Shown: piece after piece, positions 1 through 6,751 of the stretch
Numbering within the stretch: the stretch's first letter is position 1
Layout of the letters: every line of letters begins with the position of its first letter
Assembly: GCA_045603285.1 (NCBI GenBank)
Contig: JAZULW010000127.1
Location: 1-16,264, forward strand
Length of the DNA: 16,264 nt
Direction: 5' to 3'
Origin: RGIG3009 sp045603285
GTDB taxonomy: Bacteria > Bacillota > Clostridia > Oscillospirales > Acutalibacteraceae
Notes under the pieces: model-generated
What the model was told of the DNA's origin: nothing
Databases searched by the model: none
The model's input: only the letters and a program-made list of their open reading frames with translations
Made by a program: the position numbers and the translations under genes

Positions 1-1161
1 GGACGAGATGCAGGGGCAGTTTTTCGCCGGCGCGGTGAAACGGGAGTTGGGGTGAGCGCCTTTGGAACCGTCGGTGCAATCCCATTTTTCACCTTTCCAG
101 TTGCGCGCGTTTTTGGGCGGGTTTTTGTCCATGCTTTCCCACCACACGGTGTTGTCGTCCTCGTTGAGCACCACGTTGGTGAAGATGGAGTTCTTGAGCG
201 TGGAGATGAGGGCGTTGGGGTTGGATTTCATATTGGTGCCGGGCGCCACGCCGAAGAATCCGTTTTCGGGGTTGCAGGCCCACAAACGGCCGTCGGCACC
301 GATGCGCATCCAGGCAATATCGTCACCCACGCACCATACTTTGTAGCCCTTTTGTTGATACACTTCGGGCGGAATGAGCATGGCAAGGTTGGTTTTGCCG
401 CAAGCCGAGGGGAACGCGGCGGCAATGTACGTAATGGTGCCGTCAGGACGTTCAATGCCCAAAATGAGCATATGCTCCGCGAGCCAGCCTTCTTGACGGC
501 CGAGGTTGGAAGCAATGCGAAGGGCAAAGCATTTTTTACCGAGCAACACGTTGCCGCCGTAACCCGAGTTGACGGAAATGATGGTGTTATCTTGAGGGAA
601 GTGGCAGATGTAGCGTTTCTCCTCGTCAATATCGCATTTGCAGTGCAAGCCGCGGATCCAGTCGTTGCTGTCGCCGAGGGCATCGTAAACCTCTTTGCCC
701 ATACGGGTCATGATGGCCATGCTGATGACGACGTAAATGGAGTCGGTCAATTCGATGCCGTATTTGGCAAAGGGAGAACCCACGGGACCCATCGAATAGG
801 GGATGATATACATCGTGCGGCCTTTGTACGCGTCTTTCGCAATGTCGTACAACAACGCATACGCTTTATCGGGTGCCATCCAGTGGTTGGTGGGGCCGGC
901 ATCTTCTTCTTTTTCGGAGCAGATAAAGGTGCGGCCTTCCACACGCGCTACGTCGTTCAGGGCGGACAGGTGCAGGTAGCAACCGGGCAATTTTTCCTCG
1001 TTAAGCTTTTTAAGCTCGCCGGTGGCGCAGCCTTCGGCACGCAGCTCTTCGAGTTGCGCTTCCGACCCGTCGATCCACACAATGTGGTCAGGGTTGGTGA
1101 GGGATACCTTCTCTTCGATCCAGGCGAGGACCGAGGGGTTTTTGGTCAATGCGTTTTTCAT
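1..1161 (-). CDS. pckG: Phosphoenolpyruvate carboxykinase (GTP), N-terminal 387 residues, cut by window edge
   Basis: The frame is open from the ATG at 1161 to base 1, giving 387 codons of an enzyme that is usually about 600 residues, so the C-terminal third lies outside the window. It is expected to interconvert oxaloacetate and PEP using GTP in the cytosol; in anaerobes it often works in the carboxylating direction. The GTP-class kinase loop AFPSACGKTN is at residues 249-258. It is followed by GDDIAWM (279-285) and NPENGFFGVAPGTN (297-310), all hallmarks of the GTP-dependent and not the ATP-dependent family. The start is fixed by AAAGGAG at 1171-1177, 9 nt upstream. It is transcribed divergently from rpsO and has its own promoter. 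Nothing appears truncated or frameshifted inside the visible part. Confidence 0.95.
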   Translation of the reverse strand, partial: MKNALTKNPSVLAWIEEKVSLTNPDHIVWIDGSEAQLEELRAEGCATGELKKLNEEKLPGCYLHLSALNDVARVEGRTFICSEKEEDAGPTNHWMAPDKAYALLYDIAKDAYKGRTMYIIPYSMGPVGSPFAKYGIELTDSIYVVISMAIMTRMGKEVYDALGDSNDWIRGLHCKCDIDEEKRYICHFPQDNTIISVNSGYGGNVLLGKKCFALRIASNLGRQEGWLAEHMLILGIERPDGTITYIAAAFPSACGKTNLAMLIPPEVYQQKGYKVWCVGDDIAWMRIGADGRLWACNPENGFFGVAPGTNMKSNPNALISTLKNSIFTNVVLNEDDNTVWWESMDKNPPKNARNWKGEKWDCTDGSKGAHPNSRFTAPAKNCPCISS

Positions 1162-1221
1162 AACAAAAAACTCCTTTCACGGGGTTGTGTATTGAAAAAA
1201 TTCCAATTTTCTCTGTTTATC

Positions 1222-1250
1222 ATTATATCCGTAAAGTGTCATTTTTTCAA
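1222..1250 (-). promoter_or_regulatory. Sigma-A-type promoter of pckG
   Basis: On the minus strand, TTGAAA (1245-1250) and TATAAT (1222-1227) are separated by exactly 17 nt. Transcription should start near 1215, leaving a leader of about 54 nt before the pckG ATG. I see no obvious operator palindrome, so what regulates it cannot be read here. Confidence 0.8.
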
Positions 1251-1317
1251 GGGGGAAATGTGAATTGTTTTTAAATTTAGGCGAAAAATATAAGAAAAAG
1301 AAAATTCTAAAAATTAC

Positions 1318-1346
1318 TTTACATTTGCGAAAGTGTATGATATAAT
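1318..1346 (+). promoter_or_regulatory. Strong sigma-A-type promoter of rpsO
   Basis: TTTACA (1318-1323), a 17-nt spacer and a perfect TATAAT (1341-1346) with an extended -10 TG at 1338-1339. Start of transcription is expected near 1353. Together with the pckG promoter it accounts for the 304-nt gene-free interval 1162-1465; the two -35 boxes are about 70 nt apart, with AT-rich sequence between them. Confidence 0.85.
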
Positions 1347-1352
1347 GACTTC

Positions 1353-1458
1353 CGCATGTGAAATGCGAAGACCTTTGCCCGGTCTGCGGAGGATGCCCCA
1401 AGCGGGGATACACCATTTCCCTCATCTGGGCTTGCGGTCAATATTTTTAAAAGAGGTG
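1353..1458 (+). promoter_or_regulatory. Structured 5' leader of rpsO (possible S15 autoregulatory element)
   Basis: About 110 nt of untranslated RNA lies between the predicted start site and the rpsO SD (AAGAGGTG, 1451-1458). Successive hairpins can be drawn: CGCAT/ATGCG (1353-1357 with 1363-1367), AGACC/GGTCT (1369-1373 with 1381-1385) and CCCC/GGGG (1396-1399 with 1404-1407). Competing longer-range pairings also exist: CCGCA 1352-1356 with TGCGG 1433-1437, and CAAGC 1399-1403 with GCTTG 1430-1434. S15 represses its own mRNA through different leader folds in several bacteria. That this leader does so is an inference from position and foldability. Confidence 0.45.
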
Positions 1459-1465
1459 TATTGCT

Positions 1466-1729
1466 ATGTTGGCAAACGAAAAAACCGAAATTATGAAACA
1501 ATATGCGATCCACGAGGGTGACACCGGTTCTCCCGAAGTGCAGATCGCGGTGCTCACCAAGCGCATCAACGATCTTACCGAGCACTTGAAAGAGCACAAG
1601 AAAGACCACCACTCCCGTCGCGGCCTGCTCAAGATGGTCGGTCATCGCCGTAACCTCCTCGGTTACTTGATGAAGAAAGACATCAATCGCTACCGCGCCA
1701 TCATCGAGAAGTTGGGTCTTCGCAAGTAA
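1466..1729 (+). CDS. rpsO: 30S ribosomal protein S15
   Basis: An 87-residue protein, close to the usual 88-89. It contains the family core HSRRGLLKMVGHRRNLLGYL, which binds the central domain of 16S rRNA, and the N-terminal GDTGSPEVQIAVLT helix region. S15 is an early assembly protein of the small-subunit platform. The start is set by the AAGAGGTG SD at 1451-1458, 7 nt ahead. It sits in front of pnp, the classical rpsO-pnp order, with a leader, a stem-loop and a long structured spacer around it, so post-transcriptional control of both genes is plausible. Confidence 0.97.
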   Translation: MLANEKTEIMKQYAIHEGDTGSPEVQIAVLTKRINDLTEHLKEHKKDHHSRRGLLKMVGHRRNLLGYLMKKDINRYRAIIEKLGLRK

Positions 1730-1741
1730 AAAGTTGTCCAA

Positions 1742-1782
1742 GAGGCAGGTAAGCCGTGCTTACCTGCCTCAACCTGCTTTTT
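1742..1782 (+). terminator. Perfect 13-bp hairpin after rpsO (attenuating terminator or RNA-end stabiliser)
   Basis: GAGGCAGGTAAGC (1742-1754) pairs perfectly with 1758-1770 around a 3-nt loop. The T-run (1778-1782) is displaced by 7 nt behind a second copy of ACCTGC (1772-1777). That copy could alternatively pair with GCAGGT at 1745-1750 and put the T-run directly after a stem. As an intrinsic terminator it is therefore imperfect. Partial readthrough into pnp, or a 3'-end-protecting role, fits better because no promoter for pnp is visible downstream. Confidence 0.55.
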
Positions 1783-1793
1783 CAACGGGTTTA

Positions 1794-1883
1794 AAACGGG
1801 GCATTTACGGGCTTTTTTAGCAGTGAAACGAGCGCTTTGCCTAAGCGTTGGTTTCCTTGCTAAAAACTCGGCCTGCCCCGTTT
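1794..1883 (+). promoter_or_regulatory. Long nested stem-loop in the pnp leader
   Basis: The pairings are fully nested. The outer stem is AAACGGGGC (1794-1802) with GCCCCGTTT (1875-1883). The inner stem is TTTTTAGCA (1814-1822) with TGCTAAAAA (1858-1866), continuing through GAAAC/GTTTC (1825-1829 with 1851-1855) to CGCTT/AAGCG (1833-1837 with 1843-1847), closed by a 5-nt loop. The inner arm is 24 nt long with only two mismatched positions if two G-U pairs are allowed. It ends 17 nt before the pnp SD. By analogy with the RNase III-cleaved pnp leader stem of E. coli it could serve PNPase autoregulation; that role is inferred. Confidence 0.6.
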
Positions 1884-1916
1884 GGAACATACAAAATCAA
1901 CGGAGGTATTTGCAAG

Positions 1917-4109
1917 ATGTTTGAAAACTATCGTGTATTCGAAACCACCCTTGCCGGCCGTCCCCTCAAGGTGGAAACCGGCAAAATGGCGCAGTTGTCC
2001 GGCGGTTCGTGTATGGTGCGTTACGGCGACACCAGCATTCTCTGCAACGTGACGGCTTCTGCCAAACCGCGTGACGGCGTGGATTTCTTCCCCCTGTCTG
2101 TGGACTACGAAGAAAAACTGTATGCCGTGGGCCATATCCCCGGCTCTTTCCAACGCCGTGAGGGCCGCCCCACCGAAAAGGCCATCCTCACGTCCCGCGT
2201 GATCGACCGTCCCATTCGCCCCTTGTTCCCCAAAGATATGCGCAACGACGTGTCCATTGTGTGCACGGTTATGTCGGTTGACCCCGACTGCCCCCCCGAA
2301 ACCACCGCGATGATCGGTGCATCCATTGCCATTTCCATTTCGGATATCCCGTGGGACGGCCCGATTTCGGGTGTTGTCGTTGGTTTGGTGGACGGCGAGT
2401 ACGTCATTAACCCCACCGCCGAGCAAGAAAAGCGCTCCGAGATGCACGTGACCGTGGCTTCCACGGCGGACCTCGTGGCGATGATCGAAGCGGGCGCCAA
2501 CGAAATTGACAACGACACGATGTTTGAAGGCATTATGAAAGGCCATGAAGCCAACCAACAGATCGTAGAATTCATCAAAGGCATCCAAGCCGAGATCGGC
2601 AAACCCAAGTTTGCGTTTGAGTCCAACGATCCCGATCCGGAGATGTTTGAGGCGATCAAAGAGTTTGCCATCGAGGATGTTCGTTTCGCGCTGGATACCG
2701 ACGATAAACTGGTGCGCGACGAACGGTTGCGCCCCGTGTACGACAAAGTGCACGAGAAGTTTGACGAAGTGTATCCCGAACTCATTGCCAAGATCGACGA
2801 GTGCTTGTATAAACTGCAAAAATACGTGGTGCGTCGCTGGCTTTTGGATGATGGCAAGCGTGTAGACGGCCGCGGCATCAACGATATGCGTCCCTTGGCG
2901 GCGGAAGTGGATCTGCTTCCCCGTGTGCACGGTTCCGGTATGTTTACCCGCGGTCAAACGCAGGTGCTCACCACCGTCACCCTCGGCTCGGCAGACGATG
3001 CGCAACTGCTTGACGGGCTGGACGACGAGACCGAAAAACGCTATATGCACCACTACAACTTCCCCTCCTACTCGGTGGGCGAGACCAAACCTTCCCGCGG
3101 CCCCGGCCGTCGTGAGATCGGTCACGGTGCGTTGGCAGAGCGCGCCCTCGTGCCGGTGCTCCCCTCCAAAGAGGAGTTCCCTTACACCATGCGTTTGGTG
3201 TCGGAAGTGCTCTCTTCCAACGGCTCCACCTCGCAGGCTTCCATCTGCGGTTCTACCTTGGCGTTGATGGCCGCCGGCGTGCCGATCAAAGCACCGGTTG
3301 CGGGTATCTCGTGCGGCCTTATCACCGAGGGCGACCGCTTTATGACCATGGTGGATATCCAAGGTTTGGAAGACTTCTTCGGCGATATGGACTTTAAAGT
3401 GGGCGGTACGCACAAAGGTATCACCGCCATCCAAATGGACCTCAAAGTGCACGGCCTTACCCCCGCCATCATCAAAGAGGCGTTGGAGAAGACCTACGCC
3501 GCGCGTGTGAAAATTTTGGACGAGGTGATGCTCAAAGCCATCCCCGCCCCGCGTGAGGAACTCTCTCCCTATGCGCCCAAAATGCTCACCACCAAAATTG
3601 ACGTGGACAAGATCCGCGAAGTCATCGGCAAGGGCGGCTCGGTCATTCAAAAGATTCAAGCGGATTTCTGCTGTGACGTTACCGTGGAGGAAGACGGCAC
3701 CATTTTCATTGCCGCCGTCAACACCGAAAACGCCAAACGTGCGCTGGCGGTTATCGAAACCATTGCCAAAGATCCCGAGATTGGGTCCATCTACAAAGGC
3801 AAGGTTACCCGCTTGATGACCTTCGGTGCGTTCGTGGAGATCGCGCCCGGCAAAGAAGGTTTGGTGCACATCAGCAAACTGGATATGAAACGCGTGGAGC
3901 GCGTGGAAGACGTGGTGTCGGTTGGCGATGAGATCATCGTCAAAGTCGTGGAAATCGACGAACAAGGCCGCATCAACCTGTCCCGTCGCGATGCGCTGAT
4001 GCAAATGGACGGCCTCACCCCGGAAGAGGGCAGTGAAGAGCCGGCGGCTCGTCCCGCACCCCGTCAGGGGGGGTTCCGCCGCCGTGACAACCGCCGCGAC
4101 GACCGATAA
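1917..4109 (+). CDS. pnp: Polyribonucleotide nucleotidyltransferase (PNPase)
   Basis: A 730-residue 3'-to-5' phosphorolytic exoribonuclease of RNA turnover that works as a ring-shaped trimer. The order is RNase PH-like domain 1, an all-helical linker, catalytic RNase PH domain 2, KH (IGKGG at 570-574) and S1 (about 626-696), then an Arg/Asp-rich tail ending RRDNRRDDR. The signature SSNGSTSQASICG is present. The metal ligands fall in DFFGDMDFK as D486, D492 and K494, the same numbers as in the E. coli enzyme. I chose the ATG at 1917, behind CGGAGGT (1901-1907). An in-frame TTG at 1848 would add 23 unconserved residues encoded by the leader stem-loop. Downstream of rpsO. Confidence 0.97.
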   Translation: MFENYRVFETTLAGRPLKVETGKMAQLSGGSCMVRYGDTSILCNVTASAKPRDGVDFFPLSVDYEEKLYAVGHIPGSFQRREGRPTEKAILTSRVIDRPIRPLFPKDMRNDVSIVCTVMSVDPDCPPETTAMIGASIAISISDIPWDGPISGVVVGLVDGEYVINPTAEQEKRSEMHVTVASTADLVAMIEAGANEIDNDTMFEGIMKGHEANQQIVEFIKGIQAEIGKPKFAFESNDPDPEMFEAIKEFAIEDVRFALDTDDKLVRDERLRPVYDKVHEKFDEVYPELIAKIDECLYKLQKYVVRRWLLDDGKRVDGRGINDMRPLAAEVDLLPRVHGSGMFTRGQTQVLTTVTLGSADDAQLLDGLDDETEKRYMHHYNFPSYSVGETKPSRGPGRREIGHGALAERALVPVLPSKEEFPYTMRLVSEVLSSNGSTSQASICGSTLALMAAGVPIKAPVAGISCGLITEGDRFMTMVDIQGLEDFFGDMDFKVGGTHKGITAIQMDLKVHGLTPAIIKEALEKTYAARVKILDEVMLKAIPAPREELSPYAPKMLTTKIDVDKIREVIGKGGSVIQKIQADFCCDVTVEEDGTIFIAAVNTENAKRALAVIETIAKDPEIGSIYKGKVTRLMTFGAFVEIAPGKEGLVHISKLDMKRVERVEDVVSVGDEIIVKVVEIDEQGRINLSRRDALMQMDGLTPEEGSEEPAARPAPRQGGFRRRDNRRDDR

Positions 4110-4115
4110 ACACGT

Positions 4116-4147
4116 ACGGGCCGCCCGTTTGTGGCGGCCCGTTTCTT
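4116..4147 (+). terminator. Intrinsic terminator after pnp
   Basis: ACGGGCCGCC (4116-4125) pairs perfectly with GGCGGCCCGT (4133-4142) around a 7-nt loop, followed by a short, interrupted T-run (TTTCTT). It lies only about 25 nt before the azlC ATG. No promoter is visible between them, so leakage may feed azlCD. Confidence 0.7.
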
Positions 4148-4166
4148 ATGCAAAGAAGGTGTGGAA

Positions 4167-4880
4167 ATGAACAACCAATTCGTCAAAGGAATGCGTCATG
4201 GTATTCCCATTTTGCTCGGCTATCTGTCGGTGTCGTTCGGGTTCGGCATTTTGGCGGTGGATAACGGGATCTCTCCCTTGGCTGCCACGGTCATTTCCGG
4301 CACCAACCTAACTTCCGCCGGGCAAACTTCGGCGGTGATCACCATTGGTGCCGGCGGTACGATGCTTTCGGTGGTGTTGCAACTCATCATCACGCAATTT
4401 ATCATCAACCTGCGCTATTCGCTCATGGCCATTTCGCTTTCGCAAAAACTGCACCCCTCGTTCACCACACCGCATCGGCTGATGGCGGGATTCGGCATCA
4501 CCGATGAGATTTTTGCCGTCGCCTACGCGCAACCCACCCCCGTCACACCGTCGTATATGTACGGCCTTATGGCGGTATCGTGGGTTGGTTGGGTAACGGG
4601 CACGTTGCTCGGTGCGGTGGCGGGGCAGCTATTGCCGGAAGCGGTGTCGGAAGCAATGGGGATTTTGCTGTACGGGATGTTCATTGCCATTGTGGTGCCG
4701 CCTGCGCGCAAAGAAAAACGCGTGTTATTCGTGGTGCTGGCCGCCGCGTCTTTCAGTGTGTTGTTCCATTTTGTGTTGCCCGCTGTGCCCGCCAGTTTGG
4801 CCGTGGTGATCAGTGCGGTGGTGGCCGCCGCGCTCGGCGCGTGGTGGTTTCCGCTGAGAAACGAGGAGGATGCCGTATGA
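4167..4880 (+). CDS. azlC: AzlC-family branched-chain amino-acid exporter, large subunit
   Basis: A 237-residue multi-pass membrane protein whose N-terminal GIPILLGYLSVSFGFG and the conserved FGITDE stretch mark the AzlC family. With a small AzlD partner, such proteins export branched-chain amino acids or analogues such as azaleucine; the actual substrate cannot be told from sequence. At least five strongly hydrophobic segments are visible. The ATG at 4167 follows AGAAGG (4154-4159). An upstream in-frame GTG at 4131 sits inside the pnp terminator hairpin and is rejected. The stop overlaps the azlD start as ATGA, implying translational coupling. Confidence 0.88.
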   Translation: MNNQFVKGMRHGIPILLGYLSVSFGFGILAVDNGISPLAATVISGTNLTSAGQTSAVITIGAGGTMLSVVLQLIITQFIINLRYSLMAISLSQKLHPSFTTPHRLMAGFGITDEIFAVAYAQPTPVTPSYMYGLMAVSWVGWVTGTLLGAVAGQLLPEAVSEAMGILLYGMFIAIVVPPARKEKRVLFVVLAAASFSVLFHFVLPAVPASLAVVISAVVAAALGAWWFPLRNEEDAV

Positions 4881-5176
4881 GTATCGCCGTGTATATCCTC
4901 ACCATGGCGCTGGTCACATACCTCATCCGCGCTGTGCCGTTTGCCGTGTTTCGCCAAAAGATACGCTCGCGGTTCGTTCGCAGTTTTCTTTCCTACATCC
5001 CTTATGCGGTGCTCACCGCGATGACCGTGCCCGCCATTTTTTACGCCACGGGCGACCCGATTACCGCCGCGGTGGGAACGGCGGTGGCGTTGGTGCTTGC
5101 GTATGCCAACTGCCCTCTCATTTTGGTGGCACTGGCCGCCGCCACCGGTGCGTTGCTCACGGGAATGATTTTATAA
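4877..5176 (+). CDS. azlD: AzlD-family branched-chain amino-acid transport small subunit
   Basis: A 99-residue, largely hydrophobic protein with about four membrane segments. It begins MSIAVYILTMALVTYLIRAVPF, a typical AzlD opening that includes the TYLIRAVPF motif. The ATG overlaps the azlC stop by ATGA, and the SD GAGGAGGA (4863-4870) lies inside the end of azlC. Together with AzlC it should form the two-component exporter. A strong terminator begins at its stop codon, closing the transcription unit. Family assignment is firm; the exported substrate is inferred from relatives. Confidence 0.87.
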   Translation: MSIAVYILTMALVTYLIRAVPFAVFRQKIRSRFVRSFLSYIPYAVLTAMTVPAIFYATGDPITAAVGTAVALVLAYANCPLILVALAAATGALLTGMIL

Positions 5177-5180
5177 AAAA

Positions 5181-5206
5181 CAGCGGAATAATTCCGCTGT
5201 TTTTTT
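5181..5206 (+). terminator. Intrinsic terminator of azlCD
   Basis: CAGCGGAA (5181-5188) and TTCCGCTG (5192-5199) with a 3-nt loop, flanked by an A-run (5175-5180) and a run of seven Ts (5200-5206). Confidence 0.88.
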
Positions 5207-5235
5207 GCATACTAACCCCAAAACGAGGTGATGGT

Positions 5236-6201
5236 ATGTGTACCGTGGTTTCGGCGCGGGGAAAACACCGCTATACGGGGCGAACGCTGGATTTGGAATA
5301 TTCCTACAACGAATGTGTGACGGTGACTCCGCGGCAATTCCCCTTTTGTTTTACGAACGGAGATGCCATGCGCACACACACGGCACTCATTGGGATGGCG
5401 GCAGTGGCGGAAGGAATGCCCCTGTATTTTGATGCGATGAACGAACAGGGGTTGTGTATGGCAGGCCTTCATTTCCCCACGCATTGGTATGTGCCGCCGC
5501 CACAGGGAAAACCCGACGAGGTGGCGCCGTTCGAACTCATTCCCCGTGTGCTCACCGCCTGCCAAACGGTGGCACAGGTGCGGCAATGGCTTCCGCATAT
5601 CCGTTTGGTGGATCGCCCGTTTTCCGATACGATGCCCAATACCCCTCTCCATTGGCTGGTGACTGACGGGGAAGAGAGCTTGGTCATTGAGCCGACCAAA
5701 GAGGGGCTGCTGGTGTCGGACAACGCCGTGGGCACGCTCACCAACAGTCCGCCGTTTGCGATGCAGATGGCAAACTTATGCCAATACCGCGGCCTTTCCG
5801 CTACAGGGATCGAGGCAGGGTTGGCCGATCTGCCGCCCTACAGCAAGGGACAGGGAGCCTTCGGGTTGCCGGGGGATCTTTCGTCGATGTCGCGGTTTGT
5901 GCGCGCGGTATTTACGCGGGAAAACGCGCGGTTTTCCGCCCGCGTGAGTGAGAATATCGAGCAGATGTTCCACGTGATGGATACGGTGTTGCAGGTGCGC
6001 GGATGCAACCGTACCGCCGACGGTGAGGAGATCACGCGGTACACGGGGGTGATGGACGCGGACACAGGGGTGTATTATTACACCACCTACGGCAACCGAC
6101 GCATCACCGCAGTGGATCTGCACCGCGCGCCGTTGGAGCGTGACCGCCTTTCTTTATATCCGCTGATGAAAGAATCCAGCGTGTGTTGGCAGAACAAATA
6201 G
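5236..6201 (+). CDS. bsh: Choloylglycine hydrolase-family Ntn amidase, bile salt hydrolase-like
   Basis: A 321-residue Ntn hydrolase, close to the 315-330 typical of bile salt hydrolases, which deconjugate glycine- or taurine-linked bile acids. Cys2, exposed when Met1 is removed, is the nucleophile and fixes the ATG at 5236. An out-of-frame ATG at 5231 would not give it; the SD is GAGGTG (5225-5230). Other catalytic residues are conserved: R16 and D19 (GRTLDLE), N170 (LTNSP) and R220 (SSMSRF). NEQGLC, LPGDLSSMSRF and TGVYYYTTY support the Gram-positive BSH branch. Odd point: the oxyanion-hole Asn (N82 in the C. perfringens enzyme; Tyr in penicillin V acylases) is His79 here. Substrate is therefore uncertain, with an N-acyl amino acid or acyl-lactone also possible. 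No signal peptide. It stands alone between two terminators; I found no convincing promoter. Confidence 0.88.
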   Translation: MCTVVSARGKHRYTGRTLDLEYSYNECVTVTPRQFPFCFTNGDAMRTHTALIGMAAVAEGMPLYFDAMNEQGLCMAGLHFPTHWYVPPPQGKPDEVAPFELIPRVLTACQTVAQVRQWLPHIRLVDRPFSDTMPNTPLHWLVTDGEESLVIEPTKEGLLVSDNAVGTLTNSPPFAMQMANLCQYRGLSATGIEAGLADLPPYSKGQGAFGLPGDLSSMSRFVRAVFTRENARFSARVSENIEQMFHVMDTVLQVRGCNRTADGEEITRYTGVMDADTGVYYYTTYGNRRITAVDLHRAPLERDRLSLYPLMKESSVCWQNK

Positions 6202-6235
6202 AAAAAAGCCTTCCTCTCCCGAGGAAGGCTTTTTT
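6202..6235. terminator. Bidirectional terminator between bsh and the small membrane-protein gene
   Basis: GCCTTCCTC (6208-6216) pairs perfectly with GAGGAAGGC (6221-6229) around TCCC. It is preceded by six As (6202-6207) and followed by six Ts (6230-6235), so it can end transcripts from both converging genes. Confidence 0.9.
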
Positions 6236-6245
6236 GTTGTGCAAC

Positions 6246-6602
6246 TTACGCCGTTATTTGCACGCGAGAGGGGTTGGCGGTGCCTTGCACCACACAAAAT
6301 GCGGGCTCGGTGGCGGCAATGCGGCGCCATACAGCGCGGCGACGGCGGCGATTGCGTTCCATCGCGGCATCGCGTTTGAGAACACCGCGGCAACACAACA
6401 GCACCGTGACACGGCACGCCATCAAAATGAGGGTAAACACGGGGTAGCGCCATACGTCCAGTGCACCGCAGAGTGCGAGTTCCATCGTGGCCATCACAAA
6501 CGGAAACCACGACATTTTGCGCGTGAACGAATACTTGCCGTTTATCACCATATACAACCCAACCGCACCAAACACGGTGGCGGTGCATACACTCAACAAC
6601 AT
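6246..6602 (-). CDS. Small membrane protein of unknown family, probably LexA-controlled
   Basis: A 118-residue protein I do not recognise. Hydrophobic stretches at about residues 2-20, 31-48 and 54-71 suggest three membrane segments. They are followed by a very basic cytoplasmic-type tail with RRRRR at 85-89. Five cysteines lie in or near the membrane segments or tail. I start it at the ATG at 6602 because AAAGGAG lies at 6613-6619 and because the longer in-frame start at 6662 falls on the promoter's -10 box. The promoter is near consensus and flanked by two LexA-type operators, so induction by DNA damage is likely. SOS genes encoding small membrane proteins often arrest division or make toxins, but nothing in this sequence identifies the role. 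It converges on bsh. Confidence 0.7.
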   Translation of the reverse strand: MLLSVCTATVFGAVGLYMVINGKYSFTRKMSWFPFVMATMELALCGALDVWRYPVFTLILMACRVTVLLCCRGVLKRDAAMERNRRRRRAVWRRIAATEPAFCVVQGTANPSRVQITA

Positions 6603-6636
6603 ACCGAACAAACTCCTTTTACCCCGTTCGAAAAAC

Positions 6637-6650
6637 CGAACAATTGTTCT
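6637..6650. promoter_or_regulatory. LexA-type SOS box 1 (start-site proximal)
   Basis: CGAACAATTGTTCT matches the Gram-positive SOS box CGAAC-N4-GTTCG at 9 of 10 fixed positions and contains a perfect 12-bp palindrome at 6638-6649. It covers about +4 to +17 of the transcript from the 6661-6688 promoter, a position where a bound repressor would block initiation. Confidence 0.7.
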
Positions 6651-6660
6651 TTTCGAGTTC

Positions 6661-6688
6661 ATTATAGCACAAAAAAAGGGGTTGTCAA
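6661..6688 (-). promoter_or_regulatory. Near-consensus promoter of the small membrane-protein gene
   Basis: On the minus strand, a perfect TTGACA (6683-6688), 16-nt spacer and perfect TATAAT (6661-6666). Start of transcription is expected near 6654, giving a leader of about 50 nt. So strong a promoter on a minor gene fits one held shut by a repressor. Confidence 0.85.
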
Positions 6689-6696
6689 GCGAAAAA

Positions 6697-6710
6697 CGAA
6701 AATTTGTTCG
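6697..6710. promoter_or_regulatory. LexA-type SOS box 2 (upstream of -35)
   Basis: CGAAAATTTGTTCG matches CGAAC-N4-GTTCG at 9 of 10 fixed positions (C5 is A). It lies just upstream of the -35 box, so the two boxes bracket the promoter with about 60 nt between centres. Confidence 0.55.
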
Positions 6711-6721
6711 GCAATTTTTTT

Positions 6722-6750
6722 AAAAAAAGGCGACCAACGGCCGCCTTTTT
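6722..6750 (-). terminator. Intrinsic terminator of folT
   Basis: In window orientation, GGCGACC (6729-6735) pairs with GGCCGCC (6739-6745) with one mismatch and a 3-nt loop. It is flanked by A7 (6722-6728) and T5 (6746-6750), so minus-strand transcripts end on seven Us. It starts immediately after the folT stop. Confidence 0.8.
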
Positions 6751-6751
6751 G

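Noticed and set aside
52..1263. 403-codon open frame on the + strand across the pckG region
   Set aside because: It is antisense to the clear GTP-PEPCK frame, lacks an SD and recognisable domains, and arises from the GC-rich codon usage of pckG.
1848..1916. Extended N-terminus for pnp from a TTG at 1848
   Set aside because: The 23 extra residues are encoded by the leader stem-loop, are not PNPase-like, and a good SD precedes the ATG at 1917.
1860..4004. 714-codon open frame antisense to pnp
   Set aside because: His/Gly/Phe-rich composition typical of a shadow frame; pnp on the other strand has full motifs and an SD.
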